Shown: in pieces, positions 20,301 to 26,763 of the stretch | How the letters are laid out: every line of letters begins with the position of its first letter | Position numbering within the stretch: the stretch's first letter is position 1 | Notes under the pieces: generated by a model | The model's input: only the letters and a program-made list of their open reading frames with translations | The model's database searches: none | Told to the model about the DNA's origin: nothing | Translations under genes and position numbers: made by a program | Source of the DNA: Discostella pseudostelligera | Taxonomy: Eukaryota; Bacillariophyta; Thalassiosirophyceae; Thalassiosirales; Thalassiosiraceae | Direction of reading: 5' to 3' | Assembly (NCBI GenBank): GCA_036940085.1 | Contig: JALLBK010000114.1 | Span: 1 to 26,763, forward strand | Length of the DNA: 26,763 nt

Positions 20301-21754
20301 AATAGCTCCTTGACTATGGCTTGTGATCGTTGATAATTCTTCTCTTGGATGAGGAGACACAATTGGTTGAAAACAGCAATGACCGCCAGTAGTGGCCTAT
20401 CCTTTGACATTTGATCGAATGTGTGCGTGATGACATATCCCCCAGCCACATCCACTCGGGCAGTTAAGCTGTTAACGAGTCTCGTCTTCCCAGACCCTGA
20501 GAATCCCCCAATGAAAAGTGCTTCGCGACTTTCACTGGACACCCTGCAAAAAGCATCCGTAATAACAGATACTTCATTCTCTCGTCCGTACAACTTGTGC
20601 TCTCGGAACAATAGCTGCATACTTCCTCTTTCTAGCGATGGCTCATTGTCGAACAAGAAACGACTTGGGTCAAGCAGCATCAAGTGCAAATCTTTGATGA
20701 CTGCATCCAGTGAATCATACTGGCAAATGTTCTCTCCCTCCTCACATCGAAGGAGGTTCTGTACCAGTAGACAAATAGATGATGGATATCCCAGCTGAAG
20801 CAAAATGGAATGATTTCCTGTAGTTGTGATGGAAGACTTTTTTTGTGCTGGTTCTTCTTTGTCATCGTCGTCGCCTTCGTTATCTTGAGATAAGTCATCA
20901 ACTTCCGTCCGCGGCATCCCAGATTCGACCATCCCCATAGCAGTTGTAAACGATTCCTCTTGCTCTCGTCGTATTGAAGGCGCGAGGTGATGAAAGAATT
21001 TATGCAACAGGACCCCCAATGAGTGGCAACATCGGGTGTCCACTTCTTCGCATATGCTTCCGACCTGTTGTGCCCCCGCAGCAGCAGATCCACAATCGTC
21101 AGCATCCTGCAAATGCAAATGCGAGTGTACCAAACGAAAATCCACTTCCAAATATCTCCCCATATTCGTTGGATCTTCCTGATCATTCCCATAGTCCGAA
21201 ACGCCGCAGCGTAGAAAGTACGGCTCGAAAATATTCACAGATGTCCCCGTCGAAATCATGTCTACGCCATGAATGTCATCCCCTTTCAATGTGGTTGTTA
21301 ATTCGTTCGATTCTGAACTACTTTGATCCCCCACCGACAAAGAAACATTACCAGTCACTGCTCTATATTCTCGAACAATAAAGTTATCAATGGTGCAATG
21401 CTCTGTAACTGAGGTCGAAGTAGCAGAAGCCGGGTTGTTGTCACCTGTACCACTCTGAGGAGATGATAATTTCATATGTCGTAGCAACTCCGCAATTCCA
21501 TAGGCAATGGTGGTGGCGCGCAAGAGGATCACTCGTTGGAACGCCTTCTCATCGCATTCCTCTTGTTGTTGCATTTGATAATGATGCTCGACTTCGCATT
21601 CAATCCATTTCCGGAGTGGAGCACCACCACCAGAAACAGCTGCAGCAGCAGCACCAGGGGCTGTTGTGGTTGTGGAAGGTTCCATGATATTGATGTTGAT
21701 ATTGTTGTTGATGATATTGTTGATGTTGTCGATCGATGATGGATCGGGCGCCAT
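17348..21754 (-). CDS. AAA_16 / TPR signalling ATPase with degenerate kinase-like N-terminus
   Basis: Four exons: 21754-19418, 19332-18927, 18853-17775 and 17665-17348. The introns (85, 73 and 109 bp) are all GT-AG, and the joined frame is 1379 aa. An N-terminal Asn/Ile-rich leader is followed by a region (about 60-370) resembling an eroded protein-kinase lobe: CCHSLGVLLHKFF and LDAVIKDLHLMLLDPSRFLF survive, but no ATP-binding or HRD/DFG motifs are seen. The AAA_16 ATPase spans about 385-760. It has LYGRENEV, Walker A GFSGSGKT (417-424), Walker B VVLFLDDLQW (544-553) and KGNPLFVLEFLRSLV. From FVHDKVQEAAYSLVP onward (about 765-1379) the protein is helical, TPR-like, ending near HYKKFGDHTSAASYFNQAK. 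In bacterial and diatom relatives this chassis is coupled to kinase, histidine-kinase or cyclase domains; here no output domain follows before the stop. A scaffold or sensor role is inference. Confidence 0.85.
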
Positions 21755-22149
21755 CGTCCATCGTAGTACTTTATCTAACCCATGCGCTGGTTATTGGAGA
21801 TTAGTTTTGCTCAATTTTGCTTATGAATATGAGGAGGAGAGGAGCTTTCATTTTCATGGTCGGCGTGGCGGCAAAAAATCATGACAATGGGAAATGGCGG
21901 GAATAAAGATTTGGCGAAGAACCAAGCTGCATTTGGCGAAGAACAGTGGAGTAATTATTTTTCCAACAACAACAAGCAACCAACCAACATGATGGACACA
22001 AAGAGTTGAGGAGATCGACACAATGAATCTCCACCACACACGCGGCCTTCAACGACGACGACAACCTACTTACGCCGTCGATATCTATTCGTAGCGGAGA
22101 GGGAGGTACGCGGTGTAAATAATCTTTGAATATCAAGATAGTTGTAAGC
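21755..22149. promoter_or_regulatory. Shared divergent promoter region with duplicated ATTTGGCGAAGAAC
   Basis: Only 395 bp lie between the start codons of two divergent genes. ATTTGGCGAAGAAC occurs twice in direct orientation (21909-21922 and 21931-21944), starts 22 bp apart, about two helical turns. AAATGGCGGGAATAAA lies just before them. These resemble E2F-type half-sites (TTTGGCG). No clear TATA box is seen. Co-regulation of the two genes is inferred from the arrangement. Confidence 0.45.
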
Positions 22150-25100
22150 ATGACGGACAACAGCGACATTGGCATTGGTGATGGCGGAGCATGGGACGAC
22201 GATGACGATTTCCTCGCCATGCTCGATGATGATGAAGCTACTGATGGCAATACTAATGCAATGATATCCATCAGGATGGAAGATGAGGTGGCCGAAAATC
22301 AAAATGGCATTCCGGGGGATGCAAAATCCAACAGCTACTACGCAGCTCGCCATGACCATGATGATGATGTCATCGCGGTGCCATTGAATGCCGCCCCTTC
22401 TCATATAATTGCGGATAAAATGGTTGGCATTGTCAATACTGGGTGGGACGAAGATGACGATTTAGCTTTAGCGTTGAATGAGGATGAACATTGTTCAAGT
22501 AGCGGCGGCAATCATAATGATCATCATGACAGTACCGACGTTGATGACAATGTCGTCACCGAGCCGCAACTGCCAACTACTACTGCTACTGCGGACAGTG
22601 AAGTCATTTTCACCAACACCACCCACACCCAAATTATTGACTCTTCTGCTACTAATGTTGAAGAGTGGGATTTCGACGAAGATAAAGATATATTCAATGA
22701 AAATAATTTGCAGCTTGGTGACCTTGACGACGAGAAGGATCCAGAGAAGGCTGGTATCATCCAGGGAGGGTTGGTGAATGAAATACCACGACCACCGCCA
22801 CCAATGCCATTGTCAGCAGCAGCTATTGGCATCGCTTCTCACAGTTCCCAATCATGGCAGATGGGGCAATCAGTAAAGGAAGCTCATCCGACTAATGAGA
22901 ACAGAAAATCTTCCACCGAATATAATGCCAACATCATCACGAGCAACAATCACACAAATATTAACGGAAGTGATGACAATGATACCTCTGGCGCTGCTGG
23001 ATGGTCCGACGATGAATACTGCTTCGATGATGACGAAGATGTAAAAGAGGAGGACAATGACCTGAATCTCACCACATCCTCGGCACCTCTACCTTCATTG
23101 ATGATACCACCTCCCCCCCATCCCAAACCGGTACCACCATCGCCATTCCCATCGGTGCAATCTCCTCCCGTGGCACATCGTACTCGTGCAAAATCTTCTC
23201 AATATCAACTATCCAAACAAAAATCTGCCTTTATAGATGAAGAAGTAGTAGAAGAACAAGATGTTCCACCGCCGCCAATATTGCTGTTCAACCCTGCTCA
23301 ACGACGGAATCATCAAATGCTTATAACATACATGTCATCACTGCATGATTCCAACTTTGTAACACGCCTTCATCAAAAGTTACATCTGTATCAATCCAAA
23401 AGTACTACTATTAGGAAGGGAAGTTCGATGACATTGGCCGCGGGAGGAGCAGTAGCAGCATCGGCAGCATCAGCAGCAGCCGATCTGAGAACCTATTATG
23501 CCGCACGGCCAGGTTTGCGAAAATACACACTGGGAGTGGAATTGGATCGTATGGACTACACATTAATATTGTCCAATGGAAAACTGGTATGTGATAAGGA
23601 TGTTATTCGGAGTTATTTTGGTGTGCATGAGGACGGAGAAACCTTCGGTGGAGGAGGAAGTGACGAGGACGACACAATTATCGCAACCGAGGAATTATTG
23701 ATACGATCGGCAAATCAATCGTTACTTGCTGATTTGCTTGTGGCATTGACTGGTGCAGAAGATGACATTTTGATACAGAATAGAAGCGTCGGTGGTGGCC
23801 ACGATAATGGCGATAGCTTCTTTCCAGAGGAGGAAGTTCCGAGTCAAGATACGACTGTGCTGATATTGTCGGGACCAACGCTATGCATGACATCCGTGGC
23901 AGAATCATGTCAGTTCAAGGTCGATTTGCAATGTGGCTTCGTGGAGGCAGTGTGTTCCCTTGCCATTAGCATTCCCTATCATCATGAACACAACAAACAT
24001 GGTAGTATTCCTGCGGTAGCAACTGATGATCACGCCAACGAAGCTCAGACTGCTAATGGCAGGCTCGTATTAGCACGTGCCAAGGTGTCGGTACGATTCC
24101 GGCCAGGAGGCGAGGGGGGCGATTGCGATGATGAACCGACGGTGCAGTATGCTGTACGATCGGTATCTCCGCTTCTAACTCCCGATTCGGGCTTACTTCA
24201 AAAGGCTGCCATATCACTGGCAAAAGATCAGGATGACCCCTTCTTCCATCATGAGTACGCGGATATCGATTCCAATGATGGAGCTGCCGATGCACGTGAT
24301 CTGTTCCTACTCAGTCACCATTTGGCTGACTCCGGCTTACTCGTTGTGTCGGATCATATCGACAAACTCCGGGATGCTGCCGCGGCAAAAAGTTCAGGCT
24401 TTAGGAGTGCACTTCGACAGCTCGATGGGGTAACAAACGTCTCGTCGAAATTACAAGGACTTGGAAGGTTCGGACTTGCCTTACCAAGCGCCGAGGAGAT
24501 TGAGGCTGCAGAGCAAGAAGCTGTGGGAGCAGCGCGGCATCTTCCTCGTCCTCCTCCTCCACCAGGTGCTGAATTTCGCTCCCGGCTACAAGGGAACGTT
24601 ATTGGTGATAATCCATCATTAATGCAGAATATCCGATCAACAGAGGCGAGAATTCCTCCGCCTCCTCCGCCCCGTCGTCCTCCTCCACCTCTTGGACCAC
24701 CCCCTCCTCCAATGCCGTCACGGACAGAACCATCTGGTAGACCAAGGCCAATCCTTGGCGGTTTGCTCATGTCGGGTCTATCACGTCTCGCAGCAGCGGC
24801 GACTCAGCCTGATGACCATTCTCACTCTGGTTGGGAAGGTACTGAAGGTAGTGGCGGTACGGGATTGACTCCTCCTAGTTCGCCTCCGAATGGCAATGGT
24901 CATACGCGTAGTACGTTGAAGGAAGTACCCAGACTCTATCGAACCGAGGGCGATGAGCGTGATGGACGTGGAGGGAACAACACGGGCACTGCCCCATCGG
25001 TGGCAAAGACACAACCTCGGCAGAACGTGACTGTGATTCCAACCCCTGTGCCAACTGTTCCTTCATCACACCAAACAGATGAACTAGTAGATGATGGTAA

Positions 25101-25569
25101 TGATGATGATGCCGGATGGTCAGATGAGGAGTTTGACTTCGAGGACGGTGGCGATGATGTTGGTCACAGTGGTGTTGGTAAGCAAGATATGGTTGCGAAG
25201 ATGGAGACTGCAACGTCGGTTGAAGTGATTGCAGAATCGAATTCAAAGGAAGTCGATGATGAACCTACGCAAATTAGCATTGTTTGTTCTGAACCTCCCA
25301 TCGCTCCAGGTTCGAAACGTTTGCACAGCAATCATCCAGCTCTCGCACTTCCGCCGCATCCATCCGAACAACAAACTTCCAATCCTTCAACATATCAACA
25401 TTCACGCACATTTGAGGAAGAATTTGTCATGGTCCTAAAAGAAAAGATTGACGCCGAGTGTCAAGAGAGGAAGGAACATGGTCGGATGAAACGTTGGATT
25501 CCGATACGCGAGGATCCAATATTACGTCAACAGTTGATGGAGGTAATGGTTGCTCAGATTCAAAGTTGA
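22150..25569 (+). CDS. Acidic, proline-rich protein with five Trp-acidic motifs, unrecognised family
   Basis: One uninterrupted exon of 1139 codons from the first ATG (22150). Five motifs with Trp in an acidic cluster stand out: AWDDDDDFLAMLDDD (W15), GWDEDDDLALALNEDE (W99), EEWDFDEDKDIF (W173), GWSDDEYCFDDDED (W285) and GWSDEEFDFEDGGDD (W990). A middle segment (about 378-760) looks globular, with RPGLRKYTLGVELDRMDYTL near 454 and CQFKVDLQCGFVEAVCSLAI near 587. Poly-proline tracts (about 215, 320, 800 and 836-857) resemble profilin- or SH3/WW-binding sequences. The C-terminus (about 1086-1139) is charged and helical and ends KRWIPIREDPILRQQ. There is no signal peptide or membrane segment. Trp-acidic motifs of this kind bind the coatomer delta subunit in Dsl1, SCYL1 and ArfGAP1, and adaptor appendages in other proteins, so a trafficking scaffold is possible; this is inference and I do not recognise the family. 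Confidence 0.75.
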   Translation: MTDNSDIGIGDGGAWDDDDDFLAMLDDDEATDGNTNAMISIRMEDEVAENQNGIPGDAKSNSYYAARHDHDDDVIAVPLNAAPSHIIADKMVGIVNTGWDEDDDLALALNEDEHCSSSGGNHNDHHDSTDVDDNVVTEPQLPTTTATADSEVIFTNTTHTQIIDSSATNVEEWDFDEDKDIFNENNLQLGDLDDEKDPEKAGIIQGGLVNEIPRPPPPMPLSAAAIGIASHSSQSWQMGQSVKEAHPTNENRKSSTEYNANIITSNNHTNINGSDDNDTSGAAGWSDDEYCFDDDEDVKEEDNDLNLTTSSAPLPSLMIPPPPHPKPVPPSPFPSVQSPPVAHRTRAKSSQYQLSKQKSAFIDEEVVEEQDVPPPPILLFNPAQRRNHQMLITYMSSLHDSNFVTRLHQKLHLYQSKSTTIRKGSSMTLAAGGAVAASAASAAADLRTYYAARPGLRKYTLGVELDRMDYTLILSNGKLVCDKDVIRSYFGVHEDGETFGGGGSDEDDTIIATEELLIRSANQSLLADLLVALTGAEDDILIQNRSVGGGHDNGDSFFPEEEVPSQDTTVLILSGPTLCMTSVAESCQFKVDLQCGFVEAVCSLAISIPYHHEHNKHGSIPAVATDDHANEAQTANGRLVLARAKVSVRFRPGGEGGDCDDEPTVQYAVRSVSPLLTPDSGLLQKAAISLAKDQDDPFFHHEYADIDSNDGAADARDLFLLSHHLADSGLLVVSDHIDKLRDAAAAKSSGFRSALRQLDGVTNVSSKLQGLGRFGLALPSAEEIEAAEQEAVGAARHLPRPPPPPGAEFRSRLQGNVIGDNPSLMQNIRSTEARIPPPPPPRRPPPPLGPPPPPMPSRTEPSGRPRPILGGLLMSGLSRLAAAATQPDDHSHSGWEGTEGSGGTGLTPPSSPPNGNGHTRSTLKEVPRLYRTEGDERDGRGGNNTGTAPSVAKTQPRQNVTVIPTPVPTVPSSHQTDELVDDGNDDDAGWSDEEFDFEDGGDDVGHSGVGKQDMVAKMETATSVEVIAESNSKEVDDEPTQISIVCSEPPIAPGSKRLHSNHPALALPPHPSEQQTSNPSTYQHSRTFEEEFVMVLKEKIDAECQERKEHGRMKRWIPIREDPILRQQLMEVMVAQIQS

Positions 25570-25689
25570 ATCCGAATAAAGATTGATTGTAAAATAGAAT
25601 CGGCCGACATGTTGAACACTGGTCCGATCAAGCAATGTTGCGATGAAAAAGAAGATGATGATGAATGTCTATGAATGTCATATATTTTC

Positions 25690-25925
25690 GAGCCGAGGCT
25701 GAAGACTCGGCGACTCTCGGCTCGTCGTTCTTCCACCCTTCCACATGGAAGATTAAGATTTGGCGGGAGGATGAAGACTCGACTTAAAATACTTCCACGT
25801 GGCAACGATTTGGCGGGAAAATGAAAATGATGAAGACTCGACTCCTCGTTCTTCCACGTGACTATCGATTTGACGAGAGAGTGAAGACTCGACTCTTCAT
25901 ACTTCCACGTGGCGTTCGCGGAAAG
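25690..25925. repeat. Four degenerate tandem repeats with G-box-like and E2F-like motifs
   Basis: The unit begins TGAAGACTCGACTC, continues TTCTTCCACGTGGC and ends GATTTGGCGGGA. Copies start at about 25698, 25771, 25830 and 25881, 50-73 bp apart. The CCACGTGG core (bHLH/bZIP G-box) is full at 25795-25802 and 25905-25912, partial at 25854-25860 (CCACGTG), and degenerate at 25741 (CCACATGG). TTTGGCGGGA (E2F-like) is at about 25759 and 25809, degenerate at about 25869. The array is about 230 bp upstream of the GH19-like start codon and could be its upstream regulatory region. It also lies 3' of the acidic protein gene, and which gene it serves is unproven. Confidence 0.65.
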
Positions 25926-26112
25926 TGGTGCAATAGTGGCGGGAGATCAATGACTCGACAACAGCCCATTACTTAAGCCCACTGGGGACAAAATGACCAC
26001 AATCACATGCAACAGCCCCTAGACAATGAATCGAGCCACAACACAAAGATGTGTCATGGGATTTCCGGATTACTGGATATGGTAGGGAACGCAACCTACA
26101 AACACTGCTCCT

Positions 26113-26130
26113 TGTTTCGATAGCGAAACA
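26113..26130. repeat. Short hairpin TGTTTCG/CGAAACA
   Basis: Exact 7-bp inverted repeat with a 4-base loop (ATAG), 25 bp upstream of the GH19-like start codon, so probably in the promoter or 5' untranslated region. It may be chance. Confidence 0.3.
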
Positions 26131-26154
26131 CCCATTATATTACAAGGAGACCTT

Positions 26155-26763
26155 ATGGTAGCGCTCGCCTCCACCGACACGACAACAATGATTAACACCA
26201 TGAAGCCCAATCGATTCTTCACGTCGACCAACTATACCAACTCCAATTCCCATCTCGGCCTCATCATCCTCTTGCTCGCCATCGTCAAATCCTCCACCCT
26301 TGAAAGCCAAAACGCCGACTTTCAATACATCCCCCCACCCTACACCTGCTCGCCAAGTCTCTCATCCTGTAATACCGGCACACATCAATGCCTCGCCAAT
26401 CCCAATCATCCCCAATCGACTACCGACGAAGCCTGCGCACCCTGCCAATCGTCCGATCAAACCTATTGGCCATGCGATGTCGATAATCTATGTTACTGCT
26501 GGGATATGAACTCTCCCAAAATTCCCCCCGCGCCAAGTACACGTCTTTACAATGGCGGGGAAGGATTGAACATCTCATCGACTGATCCATGCGATATTAT
26601 CACACCTGAGGTATTTCATCACTTGGCACCCGAGGCATCAGCACCCTACAGCTACGATGGGTTCTGTACTGCTGTACAAACGTATAATACCAATCATCCC
26701 ACAGAAGCTATATTTAATATGGGGTCAATCGAACAACAAAAATTGGAATTGGCAGCATTTTTT
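26155..26763 (+). CDS. GH19 chitinase-like protein, 5' part only (runs off the window)
   Basis: An open frame of 203 codons runs from the ATG at 26155 to the window edge with no stop. A hydrophobic stretch (LGLIILLLAIV, residues about 34-44) acts as signal peptide or anchor; an in-frame ATG at 26200 would give a more usual signal-peptide length. A Cys-rich segment follows (YTCSPSLSSC to DNLCYCWD, eight cysteines), perhaps a binding module. The final 55 residues match the start of a GH19 catalytic domain: ITPEVFHHLAPEASAPYSYD, then GFCTAVQTYN and QKLELAAFF, corresponding to the YTYDAFIAA and REIAAFLAQTSHE region of plant chitinases. The catalytic Glu lies just past the window end and cannot be seen. 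GH19 enzymes cleave beta-1,4-N-acetylglucosamine chains with inversion. In chitin-making diatoms such an enzyme could trim fibres or act in the wall; this is inference. Confidence 0.72.
   Translation, partial: MVALASTDTTTMINTMKPNRFFTSTNYTNSNSHLGLIILLLAIVKSSTLESQNADFQYIPPPYTCSPSLSSCNTGTHQCLANPNHPQSTTDEACAPCQSSDQTYWPCDVDNLCYCWDMNSPKIPPAPSTRLYNGGEGLNISSTDPCDIITPEVFHHLAPEASAPYSYDGFCTAVQTYNTNHPTEAIFNMGSIEQQKLELAAFF

Noticed and set aside
24354..24770. Gly-rich minus-strand open frame
   Set aside because: It is the antisense shadow of the CCT/CCG-coded poly-proline tracts of the acidic protein.

Overview
The window reads as nuclear DNA of a eukaryotic microalga, most likely a centric diatom. The genes are interrupted by short GT-AG introns (72-109 bp in the three spliced genes I could resolve). 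They belong to families common in diatoms: an M11 (gametolysin-like) metallopeptidase, a large AAA_16/TPR signalling ATPase and a GH19 chitinase-like protein. Long runs of trinucleotide repeats and PT/PS-rich linkers fit the same picture. The species call is inference; no rRNA, tRNA or organellar gene is present to anchor it.

Positions 1-10840 are mostly gene decay. Degenerate coding fragments of unrecognised families lie at 1415-3040. A GAT/GAC tandem repeat fills about 3628-3905. An M11 peptidase pseudogene (6243-8010, minus) and a second detached M11 tail (5740-6065, minus) follow. An array of about 13 short palindromes centred on TTCGAA covers 8254-8616. The remains of a multicopper oxidase (9314-9931, plus) sit beside further broken frames up to 10838.

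Positions 10844-26763 are gene-dense and look functional. A three-exon minus-strand gene (10844-13916) encodes an FGGY pentulose kinase fused to a complete ribulose-phosphate 3-epimerase, 968 aa by my splice model. An intact two-exon M11 peptidase (15356-17038, plus, 536 aa) carries a C-terminal six-cysteine knot-like tail. It converges on a four-exon minus-strand gene (17348-21754, 1379 aa) encoding a degenerate kinase-like region, an AAA_16 ATPase and a helical repeat region with no output domain. A 395-bp shared promoter region separates that gene from a divergent 1139-aa acidic, proline-rich protein with five tryptophan-acidic motifs (22150-25569, plus). Four degenerate repeats carrying G-box-like and E2F-like motifs precede the truncated 5' end of a GH19 chitinase-like gene (26155 to the window end, plus).

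The genes do not form an operon or an obvious single pathway. The strongest biochemical logic is internal to the kinase-epimerase fusion, whose two activities would be consecutive steps feeding free pentulose into the pentose phosphate pathway. The M11 copies form a local dispersed family, one living and two broken.
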